16,542 nt of DNA, from positions 1 to 16,542 of the forward strand of contig JALHTX010000307.1 in NCBI GenBank assembly GCA_022866015.1, in the 5' to 3' direction. The notes below the pieces were generated by a model. That model did no database searches. It was given only the letters and a program-made list of their open reading frames with translations, and was not told where the DNA came from. The stretch's first letter is position 1. Each line of letters begins with the position of its first letter. This DNA comes from Thermoplasmatota archaeon (GTDB lineage Archaea > Thermoplasmatota > E2 > DHVEG-1). Positions 1 to 7,932 of this stretch are shown here, one piece after another. A program made the translations under genes and the position numbers.

Positions 1-249
1 AATCCAGATATGATTCCTGGTTTTCCTTGTTTTTATGTTGGTCAGAGTTTTCATCCTCCTGAGACTCGTTTCTGGCAACATAAAAAAGGGTATAAGGGTA
101 ATCGTTTTGTTAAGGAATATGGTTTGGGTCTTTGCCCTCAATTATATGAGAGTTTCAATCCGATAGGGACTCGTAAAGAAGCAGAGATTATTGAAGCAAA
201 GCTTACTGAGAGTTTGAGGATTAAGGGTAACGGTGTTTGGTCTAATTGA
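1..249 (+). CDS. GIY-YIG-like nuclease domain protein, 5' end outside window
   Basis: The reading frame is open from the first base, so the true start may lie upstream; the first in-window ATG is at 10. Visible residues resemble a GIY-YIG fold: a FYVGQS strand, then Arg and Gln-His (RFWQHKKG), a KEYG segment, and a late EAEIIEAKL helix with the Glu usual near the end of that fold. The stop at 249 leaves about 82 residues in the window, consistent with a small single-domain protein. It is convergent with hflX across about 180 bp of AT-rich sequence in which I see no gene. Family membership is judged from motif spacing only; substrate and role are unknown. Confidence 0.5.
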   Translation, partial: NPDMIPGFPCFYVGQSFHPPETRFWQHKKGYKGNRFVKEYGLGLCPQLYESFNPIGTRKEAEIIEAKLTESLRIKGNGVWSN

Positions 250-431
250 AATTGATATTTAAAATAATGGAATATTTTAAAAATAAATCTTTAAATGATA
301 AAGAAGGAACTTTTACATAAAGTATTTTAAATTATATTATCTGATGGTTATCCACTGTATTATTTTTTAATACTTTTAGTAACTCTATTATATATTTTAA
401 ATCCTTAGTATCAATCTGTTGAAATGATAAA

Positions 432-1691
432 TTAATCCAAAACTAAACCATCTAAATCCTTACAGCGGGAAACAATCTTATCGCAAACGCTAGACGTGCA
501 CTCAAAAGAAACAACAATAAAATCATCATAAGAAACATCTAAAACATGAGCAATTTCATAAACCCACGATACAAAAGATTGTGACTTCTCAGTTAAAGGA
601 ATCTTAATCTTACAGCATACAAGACTTGGTAAAGAGCTATATATAGCATCAAACAAATCATCAACATTAAAATCATTTTTAGCAGAAATAAAAACCATTT
701 TCTTATCATTTAAAAAATCCTTATCTTTAAAGAATTTGATTCTATAATCTAAAACATCCTGTGAAATAAGATCACATTTATTAAAAACCAAAACAACTGA
801 TGATCCAACACCGATATTAACAAGCTCGCCAAGGCTAACATTCAACTTTTCAACAACAACATCTAGATCCTCACTAACATCAACCACCAATAAGACAACA
901 TCGGCAACAGCAATTTCTTCCAAAGTGGAATGAAAAGCATCAATAACCCAGCTTGGTAGATTGCGAATAAAGCCAACAGTATCAGTCAACAAAACTGGTA
1001 AACTACTACCTTTAATCTTCTTAGTAGTCGTAGAAAGAGTAGAAAAAAGTTTACTCTCTACTTTTACATTTCCCTCAGTTAACATATTCAAAAGACTACT
1101 CTTACCAGCATTAGTATATCCTGCAAGAGACACAAGATAAAAACCACCCTTATGACGATGAACACGACGTAATTCACGCTGGTTACGTATGCTCTCTAAT
1201 TCTTCTTTTATTTTTTTAACTTGTTTTTTTATCATCTCATAATAATCATCAACCTGATATTCACCACCAGCCATAAAACCAGGATGTTCACCAGATCTTG
1301 CGCGATGAATTAGCTCACGAACAAAAGGTCGCTCATACTCAAGCTGAGCCAATCTTACCTGAAGTTTAGCCTCCTTTCGCTCAGCGTGATTCTCAAAAAT
1401 AGAAAGAATAAGACGAATACGATCAAAAACATCTACACCCCATTGCTTCTCCAATAAAAACCACTGAGACGGCTTAAGCTCGCCATTAACAACCACTAGA
1501 TCAACAGAATCAGGAAAATCATCAATATACTTCTTAATTTCTTCTAACTTACCTTTACCAATAAAACTATTAACATCAGGGGTACTCCTATTCTGTATAA
1601 AAGTATTAATTACATTATAATCTAAAGTATCTGCTAAACCAATAATTTCAGAAACATAAGACTCTAAAGAAACAACAATTGCATTCTTCAT
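432..1691 (-). CDS. hflX: HflX-family ribosome-associated GTPase
   Basis: This is a 419-residue HflX-type GTPase, normal length for the family. The N-terminal HflX domain (about 1-180) has the glycine-rich stretch GKGKLEEI and a basic coiled segment (about 150-178). The G domain follows: G1 GYTNAGKS (191-198), a Thr-rich G2 (220-223), G3 DTVG (237-240), G4 NKCD (304-307) and G5 SAK (336-338). A short C-terminal alpha/beta segment ends the protein. HflX proteins bind large ribosomal subunits and, in bacteria, rescue stalled or stressed ribosomes; the archaeal role is less defined. I accept the ATG start because the N-terminus matches the family, although no clear Shine-Dalgarno sequence precedes it, so the message may be leaderless. 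It is transcribed alone on this strand. Confidence 0.95.
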   Translation of the reverse strand: MKNAIVVSLESYVSEIIGLADTLDYNVINTFIQNRSTPDVNSFIGKGKLEEIKKYIDDFPDSVDLVVVNGELKPSQWFLLEKQWGVDVFDRIRLILSIFENHAERKEAKLQVRLAQLEYERPFVRELIHRARSGEHPGFMAGGEYQVDDYYEMIKKQVKKIKEELESIRNQRELRRVHRHKGGFYLVSLAGYTNAGKSSLLNMLTEGNVKVESKLFSTLSTTTKKIKGSSLPVLLTDTVGFIRNLPSWVIDAFHSTLEEIAVADVVLLVVDVSEDLDVVVEKLNVSLGELVNIGVGSSVVLVFNKCDLISQDVLDYRIKFFKDKDFLNDKKMVFISAKNDFNVDDLFDAIYSSLPSLVCCKIKIPLTEKSQSFVSWVYEIAHVLDVSYDDFIVVSFECTSSVCDKIVSRCKDLDGLVLD

Positions 1692-1755
1692 AGAATTTCA
1701 ACAACAAAAGATAGTAATATAACAAATCATACTTAAAAATAGGCAAAGATTGTTT

Positions 1756-1866
1756 TTATGCACCAGGCATAATCAAAAACCAAAAAACAACCATAAAAAT
1801 AGCAATACTAGCAACAAACAAAACATCAAGTTTATTTAGAACATCTTCTGAAATGTTCATTGGCAT
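1756..1866 (-). CDS. 36-residue single-pass membrane peptide
   Basis: This is a small ORF in the gap between hflX and the phosphatidyltransferase gene. The product starts MPMNISEDVLNKLD and continues with a hydrophobic helix (about residues 15-34: LFVASIAIFMVVFWFLIM) ending in PGA, so it should be a short N-out or N-in single-pass membrane peptide. Support for translation is a purine-rich GGAAGGG right before the first ATG (1866); it sits better spaced for the second ATG at 1860, which I think is the likelier start (34 residues). A TATA-like TTTATATATT lies about 30 nt upstream. I recognise no family. Confidence 0.6.
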   Translation of the reverse strand: MPMNISEDVLNKLDVLFVASIAIFMVVFWFLIMPGA

Positions 1867-1890
1867 CCCTTCCAATAAATGAATCGTAAC

Positions 1891-1939
1891 AATATATAAA
1901 AAACTTTTTTCGTAGTTGAATATGCAATTGAATATGCAT
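1891..1939 (-). promoter_or_regulatory. Probable promoter of the 36-residue peptide with tandem 12-bp repeat
   Basis: On the minus strand a TATA-like TTTATATATT (1891-1900) lies 25-35 nt before the small ORF. Just upstream of it, on the plus strand, TTGAATATGCAA (1916-1927) is followed head-to-tail by TTGAATATGCAT (1928-1939). A perfect tandem repeat adjoining a TATA box is a typical place for a regulator site, but the binding role is inferred. Confidence 0.45.
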
Positions 1940-2101
1940 AATATAAAAACAAATTATTTAATTAGAGAGCCTAAAGGTAGTGGAGTTGAAAAAATGAATA
2001 ATTAAACAATAAACCTTAATTTTTCATCATCCCTAGACTTTCTCCAAATGGGTAAAAACAATAAATAAAAAATATTATTAAAAAAATTATCAATAAAAAA
2101 T

Positions 2102-2746
2102 TTATTTTTTATTAAGCCATGCTAGAGTTAAAAAAAACCGTTGAAAAGCTGTGATGACACCTACAACAGCAAAATAAACAAGAATCCATGTTAAAAGACT
2201 AAAACCAAACAGTAAATCAAAACCATAAATAATAAGTAAAATATGCTGCAAAACAGGGGCAATCATTAAAAGAACAAGTCTATCAGCACGGCCTAAAAGT
2301 CCTGAGTAGTTACGCTTAGCGCCAACAGCCTGAGATTGAGTACCCATATAACTTGTGAGAAGCATACCTACAACTGCGATTAAACCAATAAAATACTGAT
2401 CTTTACACCATGGGCTAAGAACAAGACCTCCAAGTATTAAGACATCTGAAAAACGATCAAAAGCATGATCAATAAAATCACCCTTAACAGATACTCTACC
2501 TGTAAGTTTTGCAACTTTTCCATCGATAGCATCAAAAAAACCATTAAGAAAAACAAATAAAGCAGCAAAAAAAAGATAAAAATTACTCATCTCTAAAACT
2601 GGGCTAGAAAAATAAAAAAATACTCCTGCTAAAAAAGCAAAAATCAAAGATATTAAACTAAGAACATTTGGATTAAAATGTATAAAAAACCTAGCAAACC
2701 TATTCAACAAAGGATCGACATTATCTCTTCGATTATCAAGAACCAT
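2102..2746 (-). CDS. CDP-alcohol phosphatidyltransferase (archaetidylinositol-phosphate-synthase-like)
   Basis: This integral membrane enzyme joins a CDP-activated lipid to an alcohol headgroup. The 214 residues contain the family signature with all four aspartates: D72-x2-D75-G76-x2-A79 ... G89-x3-D93-x3-D97. The usual Arg after the Ala is Lys. Hydrophobic stretches at about 28-48, 55-70, 103-135 and 155-205 fit a multi-helix membrane protein. The GRADR segment (152-156) recalls the archaeal archaetidylinositol phosphate synthase subgroup, which makes the inositol-phosphate ether lipid, so that is my preferred substrate; archaetidylserine or archaetidylglycerol synthase is possible. It is the last gene of the cluster, 18 bp after the Fap7-like kinase, a neighbour often seen with it in euryarchaea as far as I recall. 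Confidence 0.85.
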   Translation of the reverse strand: MVLDNRRDNVDPLLNRFARFFIHFNPNVLSLISLIFAFLAGVFFYFSSPVLEMSNFYLFFAALFVFLNGFFDAIDGKVAKLTGRVSVKGDFIDHAFDRFSDVLILGGLVLSPWCKDQYFIGLIAVVGMLLTSYMGTQSQAVGAKRNYSGLLGRADRLVLLMIAPVLQHILLIIYGFDLLFGFSLLTWILVYFAVVGVITAFQRFFLTLAWLNKK

Positions 2747-2764
2747 AAACAGTCAACTCGATAC

Positions 2765-3313
2765 TTATAAATCCTTTAAAATCTCATCAGACCAATCAAT
2801 TTCACCTATTTTATATTTTTTTATATCTTTGAATTTATTATCAACAAGTTCTAAGATACAATTAACAATGTCATTAATTGATCGCTTTGTACCATCGATT
2901 TCAAAACAGTTCTTTTCAGTATGAATATCTACTCCTTCACATAATATAACATCTAGAATTTCCGCTTCAACATTCTCACGGATTTTATCTTTTTTCCATT
3001 TTCTTTTGACAAGTATTTCTTTAAGCTTTGAAGGATGCAATCTAAGAATTATTATTTTATCGATACAAGTCAAAAGATGAGCGATATGTCCTTCAACAAA
3101 AACTATATCTTTATTAAAGAATTTTTTTTTAATATATCTATCTAATTTTTTAACATCGACAATACTAGAATTCCTCTCTTTATCAAAACCAATGATAAAA
3201 TCATTATCAAATGCTACTTGTTTTAAATCAACCACCGTAAAACCTTTCTTTTTTAAAATAGATGCAACAGTAGTTTTACCGGTTCCAGGTGTTCCTGTTA
3301 TTGCTATAATCAT
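2765..3313 (-). CDS. Fap7/AK6-type adenylate kinase family protein
   Basis: This is a 182-residue P-loop NMP-kinase-like protein. The Walker A motif is GTPGTGKTT (7-15). Other family features are a DKER segment near 44, the EGHIAHLL segment (about 74-81), a long charged helix with KWKKDKIRENVEAEILD, and a C-terminal IGEIDWSDE. These are hallmarks of the Fap7/hCINAP group rather than classical adenylate kinase. Family knowledge: Fap7 is an ATPase with adenylate-kinase activity that acts in maturation of the small ribosomal subunit by handling protein uS11/Rps14. The start is 5 bp after the glyA stop, so the genes are co-transcribed and probably translationally coupled. It is very lysine- and isoleucine-rich, matching local AT content. 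Confidence 0.88.
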   Translation of the reverse strand: MIIAITGTPGTGKTTVASILKKKGFTVVDLKQVAFDNDFIIGFDKERNSSIVDVKKLDRYIKKKFFNKDIVFVEGHIAHLLTCIDKIIILRLHPSKLKEILVKRKWKKDKIRENVEAEILDVILCEGVDIHTEKNCFEIDGTKRSINDIVNCILELVDNKFKDIKKYKIGEIDWSDEILKDL

Positions 3314-3318
3314 AAAAC

Positions 3319-4614
3319 TTATACCAACTTATGATAATCGTACCCTCTAAAACCTTCTTTGAAACAATAGTGAAGTTCTTGATAATCCTTCCTATACTCT
3401 TTAATTTCTGCTTTAATCTTACTGGGTTTTTCATTGTCAAGCAGAACGCGCTTATAAAACTCAGCTACTTCACTCATTTCTTTCTCTTTCATGCCAATAC
3501 GTGTAAGTTCTGGAGTACCAAGGCGTAAACCAGATGGATTTAATGGATCATTATCACCAGGTATAGTATTCATATTTGTAACAATACCTGCTTCCACTAG
3601 TTTCTTGGATGCTTCCTTACCTTTACCAGGTCCAATTGCAAGAAGAATCTGATGAGATTTAGTAAAACCTAGTTTTTCACCAAATACTTTAAAACCACGT
3701 TCAAAAAGACTCTGTGCAAACGCCTGCGCGTTAGCAATTGTCTGTTTTGCATATGCTTCTCCAAATTCTAAATGCTCTGCATAAGCGATTGCCTTTGCTG
3801 CTACATGATGCAGATGATACGAAGAAGTAACACCAGGAAATATTCCAAAATTAATTTTGCGTAAAAACGATTTTTCCGCCTCAGTAGCTTCATTATGATC
3901 AGAAAGTATCATACCACCTTGAGGACCGGGTAATGTTTTATGGGTAGAACCAGTCATCACATCAGCACCTTCGCGTAATGGATCCTGAAATTGTTTTCCA
4001 CCGATCAAACCTAGTACATGTGCTGCGTCATATATTAGATAAGCACCAACATCATGGGCGGCTTGGGATAGTTCTTTAATGGGGCTAGGGAATAAAAAAA
4101 CAGAACGTCCATTAAGACAAAGTTTTGGTTTAACCTCTTTTATGAGTTTAACTGCTCCATCAACATCAATGTTCATCTCCTCATCATTAAAAGGGTAAGA
4201 AACTAGATTAATACCTCGAACACCAGCGCCACCCCATTTACCAAAGCTGATATGTGCACCATTTGCCAAATCAAGTACACAAGCAGTTTCACCAGGTTTA
4301 ATCAAGGCTTTTAAAATCCCAATATTTGCTGTAGTACCAGACGTAGGTCTTACATCTGCATATTTACAATTAAATAGTTTTTTTGCAAGTTCCATTGCTT
4401 TTTCTTCAACACGATCAAAAAATTCACAGCCTTCATAATAACGTTTACCTGGAGTACCTTCTGCATATCGGCCATGAAAATCAGTAATAAGCATTTCCTT
4501 GCATAGCGGCGATAAAACATTTTCACTTGCAATCATAGGCAGTGAATTTGCAAAAAATTCATTATTCAAACGTGCTTGTTTACGTATATATTCAACTTCA
4601 TTATACCAGCTCAT
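3319..4614 (-). CDS. glyA: Serine hydroxymethyltransferase (archaeal type)
   Basis: This PLP enzyme interconverts serine and glycine and passes a one-carbon unit to a pterin (tetrahydrofolate or an archaeal tetrahydromethanopterin-type carrier). The PLP-binding lysine is in STHKTLPGPQGG (K226 counted from the start chosen here), preceded by the PLP-ring aspartate in YDAAH. The early SENVLSP and YYEGCEF segments bind substrate and close the active site. The frame extends upstream to an ATG at 4638, but the ATG at 4614 (protein MSWYNEVEYIRK, 431 residues) has AGGGG eight nucleotides ahead and fits family length better. It lies between the M24 peptidase (about 60 bp upstream) and the Fap7-like kinase (5 bp downstream) in one probable operon. 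All key residues are intact. Confidence 0.95.
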   Translation of the reverse strand: MSWYNEVEYIRKQARLNNEFFANSLPMIASENVLSPLCKEMLITDFHGRYAEGTPGKRYYEGCEFFDRVEEKAMELAKKLFNCKYADVRPTSGTTANIGILKALIKPGETACVLDLANGAHISFGKWGGAGVRGINLVSYPFNDEEMNIDVDGAVKLIKEVKPKLCLNGRSVFLFPSPIKELSQAAHDVGAYLIYDAAHVLGLIGGKQFQDPLREGADVMTGSTHKTLPGPQGGMILSDHNEATEAEKSFLRKINFGIFPGVTSSYHLHHVAAKAIAYAEHLEFGEAYAKQTIANAQAFAQSLFERGFKVFGEKLGFTKSHQILLAIGPGKGKEASKKLVEAGIVTNMNTIPGDNDPLNPSGLRLGTPELTRIGMKEKEMSEVAEFYKRVLLDNEKPSKIKAEIKEYRKDYQELHYCFKEGFRGYDYHKLV

Positions 4615-4675
4615 AGATAAAACCCCTAAAAAAGGCATATCAATAAATCTATTAAAAAGGTAATGGAAAAATAAA

Positions 4676-5782
4676 CTATATTTCTATCAAATGTCTGGGA
4701 GTTTTTGACAAGATTTCAATACCGTCACTAGTAACAAGAATATCGTCTTCGATTCTAACACCGCCAAAACCGGGTATATAAACACCAGGTTCAACAGTTA
4801 AAACCATATTCTTCTCAAGTTTAACATCAGAAATAGGGCTTAAACCAGCACTACCATCATGAACACCCAGACCAAGTGAATGACCTGTTGAATGAATAAA
4901 ACAACCCTTAAAATCACTTTTATTGATAAACTCATCAACAGCGTTATGTATTTGTTTACCTGTTATCCCTGGTTTCATCATCTCAAAAGCTTTTTTTTGA
5001 GCATTTAAAACAGTTTCAAACATTTTTTTCTGCTTATTACTTGCACAACCAAAAACAAATGTACGAGTTATATCTGAATTGTAACGCTTAAAGCATGCAC
5101 CAAAATCACAAAGAACAAAATCACCTTTCTTAAGTTTAGTTTCACCATTTGTATAATGCGGCTCAGCAGAATTTTTACCAAAAGATGAAATAGTATCAAA
5201 AGCAGGTTTATCTGCACCTAATTTTTTTATTAAATAATTTATTTCTGCAGCAAGTTCATATTCAAACATACCATCTTTTATTATTTCAGGTATTTTATTC
5301 ATCACTTTATCTGAGATATCAACAGCTTTTTTTATAAAACTAAGTTCCAACTCATCTTTAAACATTCTAGTTTTAGATAAAGCATCATATACATCAACAA
5401 AACTGTAACCTGATAAAACAGTTGACAAATCTTGATAATCACGATATGACAAACCATTAAAATTCAAGCCAATTGCACCACAACCTTGAACACAATTTTT
5501 TAAGTGAATATTAAACTCTTCATGATTTTCAAAAATTTTAATATTCTCATTTGCTCTTTTAGCTGTTTCAGATTCAAGTCGACTCACAATAATATCCAAC
5601 TTTCCATCTGGAAATAAAATCGCTGCACATCCTTCGAACAAACCTTTTTCAAGACCTGTTACATAAAAAAAATTTGAATCTATAAGATTTTCGGAAGTAT
5701 TTTTAATAATTATTGCATCAGGTTTTTCTTTGAAATTTTCAAAAATTTTTTTTATCCTTATCTTCAAAATAGATTCCCTCAC
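4676..5782 (-). CDS. M24-family Xaa-Pro aminopeptidase/dipeptidase
   Basis: This is a 368-residue metallopeptidase of the pita-bread fold. The creatinase-type N-terminal domain covers about 1-135 and the catalytic domain about 140-368. The five metal ligands are visible: D226 (CDFGA), D237 (SDITR), H301 (GHSLGLGVH), E331 (VEPGVY) and E345 (RIEDD). It should remove N-terminal residues before proline or split X-Pro dipeptides in the cytoplasm, feeding amino-acid recycling. The annotated start is GTG at 5782; the AT-rich N-terminus makes the exact start uncertain, since GAGGGA inside the first codons could serve a TTG five codons in. It is the first gene of the minus-strand cluster running into glyA. 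PepQ- versus PepP-type specificity cannot be told from sequence. Confidence 0.9.
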   Translation of the reverse strand: MRESILKIRIKKIFENFKEKPDAIIIKNTSENLIDSNFFYVTGLEKGLFEGCAAILFPDGKLDIIVSRLESETAKRANENIKIFENHEEFNIHLKNCVQGCGAIGLNFNGLSYRDYQDLSTVLSGYSFVDVYDALSKTRMFKDELELSFIKKAVDISDKVMNKIPEIIKDGMFEYELAAEINYLIKKLGADKPAFDTISSFGKNSAEPHYTNGETKLKKGDFVLCDFGACFKRYNSDITRTFVFGCASNKQKKMFETVLNAQKKAFEMMKPGITGKQIHNAVDEFINKSDFKGCFIHSTGHSLGLGVHDGSAGLSPISDVKLEKNMVLTVEPGVYIPGFGGVRIEDDILVTSDGIEILSKTPRHLIEI

Positions 5783-5855
5783 CAGATAATTAAAACATCC
5801 TCAAAATAAAGAAAATAAAAAGAATAATTTTATATTAATCTGGATTGATAAGATT

Positions 5856-6239
5856 TTACTTATATTCTTTGATAAGCGATTGTAGTTCTGAAAGATCACT
5901 TTTAATGGTCTGAACTTGTTTCATTTTATCTGATTCAAAATTCCTTAAGATTTCAGGCAAAGCCTTAGTAAGTGTATAAATATGAACTGGTCTACCTTTA
6001 CCTTTCTTTTTAAGATCACGTTTTTTTGCCCAGCCACGTCGTCTCATTTCTTGCATTGCAACACTTACCTCAGGTTGTCTTAAATCTGCACCTTGCTCAA
6101 CATCTGCAGATCTACACTCGGGGACTTGTGAGATATACATTAATGTTTTAGCAAGATTCCTAGGCATACCTAATTCAGAAAATAAAGTGACTGCTTTATC
6201 GTCTTTTTCATCCAATACAAACGAATTCTTTCGTTTCAT
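5856..6239 (-). CDS. Winged-helix transcriptional regulator
   Basis: This is a 127-residue DNA-binding protein. A helix-turn-helix core spans about 25-72 (LGMPRNLAKTLMYISQ, then ADLRQPEVSVAMQEMRRRGW). A basic wing with KKGKGRPVHIYTL (about 78-90) and a C-terminal helical, probably coiled-coil dimer segment (about 93-127) follow. This MarR/TrmB-like arrangement is common in euryarchaeal regulators. A strong GAGGAGA ribosome site precedes the ATG by a few bases. Its promoter carries the TTTTCTCCTGTTG motif 17 nt upstream of the TATA box, also found before two membrane-protein genes near the right end, so autoregulation and control of those genes is a reasonable inference. No effector domain is visible; the ligand is unknown. 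Confidence 0.85.
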   Translation of the reverse strand: MKRKNSFVLDEKDDKAVTLFSELGMPRNLAKTLMYISQVPECRSADVEQGADLRQPEVSVAMQEMRRRGWAKKRDLKKKGKGRPVHIYTLTKALPEILRNFESDKMKQVQTIKSDLSELQSLIKEYK

Positions 6240-6270
6240 ATTCTCCTCGCCTTCTGTAAATCATTCGACA

Positions 6271-6310
6271 GTATTTATATTTTTCCTATTTTTTCAACAA
6301 CAGGAGAAAA
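6271..6310 (-). promoter_or_regulatory. Promoter of the winged-helix regulator with TTTTCTCCTGTTG motif
   Basis: On the minus strand, TTTTCTCCTGTTG (6298-6310, inside the last bases before the dCMP deaminase stop) is followed after 17 nt by a TATA box ATATAAATAC (6271-6280). The expected start of transcription is then only a few bases before the ribosome site. The same motif and spacing occur at 15353-15390 and 16028-16063. Confidence 0.6.
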
Positions 6311-6312
6311 TT

Positions 6313-6777
6313 TTATTTATTTAAATTTCTTATTTTAATCTTGCTTTCGACAAGCATTTTCTTGGCAAGATCATCAGGATAGTCGCCAGAGTAAACAATT
6401 TCTTCAACACCTGCATTTATAAGCATTTTAACACAAACAACACACGGTGTATTTGTACAATACAAAGTCGAACCTTTTATAGAAATACCAAAAACTGCAG
6501 CTTGTATAATCACATTCTGTTCGGCGTGAAGCCCTCGACAAAGTTCATGCCTCTCACCAGAAGGAATATTCATATCTTTTCTTAAACACCCAACTTCTTT
6601 ACAATGTTTCAAACCTTTTGGGGCACCATTATAACCTGTACTAAGAATATGCTTATCTTTTACAAGAATTGCACCTACTTTTCTGCGTATACAAGTACTT
6701 CTTTTAGAGACAACATGCGCCATTTCCATGAAATATTCATCATAAGAAGGTCTTTCCCCCATAAATATCAAAGGCAT
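6313..6777 (-). CDS. Deoxycytidylate (dCMP) deaminase
   Basis: This zinc enzyme, 154 residues, converts dCMP to dUMP, the precursor for dTMP synthesis. The zinc and proton-shuttle motifs are complete: H84-A-E86 (in RGLHAEQN) and P111-C112-x2-C115 (TNTPCVVCVKML). The region CTIRRKVGAILVKDKHILSTGYNGAP and the extra Cys/His cluster (HCKEVGCLRKD ... HELC) are typical of the ComEB/dCMP-deaminase group, separating it from simple cytidine deaminases. An alternative start is Met6; neither ATG has a clear ribosome site, suggesting a leaderless message. It is followed after 73 bp by the winged-helix regulator gene, which has its own promoter. Upstream lies the motif-rich gap that separates this host gene from the integrase. 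Confidence 0.92.
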   Translation of the reverse strand: MPLIFMGERPSYDEYFMEMAHVVSKRSTCIRRKVGAILVKDKHILSTGYNGAPKGLKHCKEVGCLRKDMNIPSGERHELCRGLHAEQNVIIQAAVFGISIKGSTLYCTNTPCVVCVKMLINAGVEEIVYSGDYPDDLAKKMLVESKIKIRNLNK

Positions 6778-6789
6778 AATACAAAGACA

Positions 6790-6900
6790 TGGTTAATAAA
6801 ATTATGATTTAATTAACCTACGATTAATAAAATATACAATAAATGGGTATTTTATTAACCACATTATTATATTTTATTAACCAGCTAGATATTTTGTTAA
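6790..6900. repeat. Cluster of TGGTTAATAAAAT motifs between dCMP deaminase and integrase
   Basis: Copies are TGGTTAATAAAATT (6790-6803, +), CGATTAATAAAATA (6821-6834, +), a partial minus copy at 6807-6819, then two exact minus-strand copies of TGGTTAATAAAATA at 6848-6861 and 6870-6883 spaced exactly 22 bp (two helical turns), and a weak one at 6889-6900. The first pair points toward the second pair. They lie just past the integrase 3' end and directly before the dCMP deaminase start. They may be integrase arm sites, an attachment region, or operators of the deaminase promoter. Confidence 0.6.
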
Positions 6901-6905
6901 AATTT

Positions 6906-7931
6906 TTACATATATCCATCTATGTGCTGATGATTTAGCCCCATTAGTCTTATAAAGTCTTCTTTGTCAATCAATTTTTCTTTTAATAGTTCTATATATT
7001 TATCTTCTCTACTTTGTTGTGTTTGTGGAATTATTTGTGGTTGTGTTATCGGCTCTATAATTTGTGGCACTATTTGTGTTTTCCTTGGTTCATCTAAATT
7101 TGGAACTGTATTTATATATACATTTTTTAAATGTTTATCTGAATGTCTTATATAAATTTCCAAAGTTTTTATATCCTTGTGTCTGCTTTGTGCTTTTATA
7201 TCCATCATAGATGCACCATTTTCATCCATATGTGTAATTAGTGATGCTCTGAATAAATGTGGATATATCCTCTTATTAATCTCTGCTTTTGCAGCTGCTT
7301 CTTTTACAATGTTTTCTATTGACATATATCCGATTCTCTGGTTTTTATAGTTAAGAAATAATGGTCTTTCAAGATTTTTTTCATTTTTTTGTGGATGTGA
7401 TTCTATATATTTTTTTATTGCGTCTAGTGCAACTTGATGTATATTTATTGTGTCAAAGGTATTTCCTTTGCCATTGTTTATTCTTATTTTTTGTTTATCA
7501 AAATCTATATCTTCTATGTTGAGATTGTTAAGTTCACTTCTTCTTATGCCAGTATAGTATAATGTTTTTATTATTGCATTATCTCTTAGATTATTTTTTG
7601 TCACTTCGAAAAGTTGTTTTATTTCATTATGTGTTAAACAGTCTTTGTTCTTATTTAGATAATTTGGTGCTTTTAGTTTACATTTTTTTTTGATAAATTT
7701 TAGAAAATTATTTATTCCATGTATTTTTGGTATCAATGTATTTTGTTCATATCGATTTTTCATATATACTTTGAATTTATCCAAATCTGCCTGTGTTATG
7801 TCTTGAGGTTCTTTTTGTATAAAATCTATGAGTTGTTTAACTGCTATTGTATAGTTTATTATAGTTCCTTCTGAACAGTCTTTTGCTATAAGATAGTCTC
7901 TAAATTTATCCAGTAATTCCTGGCTAATCAT
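6906..7931 (-). CDS. Tyrosine recombinase/integrase
   Basis: This is a 341-residue phage-type integrase. The SAM-like N-terminal domain (about 1-85) precedes a catalytic domain with every expected residue: R130 (TGIRRSEL), K155 (NGKGN), H225-x2-R228 (HLFRAS), H251 (SRHKD) and nucleophile Y260 (LEIYIRHS). After about 280 comes a Pro/Gln-rich linker and a short C-terminal helical tail (LLKEKLIDKEDFIRLMG) resembling the SHOCT-type ends of some archaeal integrases. The start is sure: GAGGTGGT, the last codons of the upstream gene, sits 5-6 nt ahead of the ATG, and only one base separates that gene's stop from this start, so the two are translationally coupled. It is presumably responsible for integrating the surrounding accessory block. 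Confidence 0.93.
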   Translation of the reverse strand: MISQELLDKFRDYLIAKDCSEGTIINYTIAVKQLIDFIQKEPQDITQADLDKFKVYMKNRYEQNTLIPKIHGINNFLKFIKKKCKLKAPNYLNKNKDCLTHNEIKQLFEVTKNNLRDNAIIKTLYYTGIRRSELNNLNIEDIDFDKQKIRINNGKGNTFDTINIHQVALDAIKKYIESHPQKNEKNLERPLFLNYKNQRIGYMSIENIVKEAAAKAEINKRIYPHLFRASLITHMDENGASMMDIKAQSRHKDIKTLEIYIRHSDKHLKNVYINTVPNLDEPRKTQIVPQIIEPITQPQIIPQTQQSREDKYIELLKEKLIDKEDFIRLMGLNHQHIDGYM

Positions 7932-7932
7932 T

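Noticed and set aside
4615..4638. Upstream ATG of glyA at 4638
   Set aside because: The ATG at 4614 has an AGGGG site at good spacing and family-typical N-terminus.
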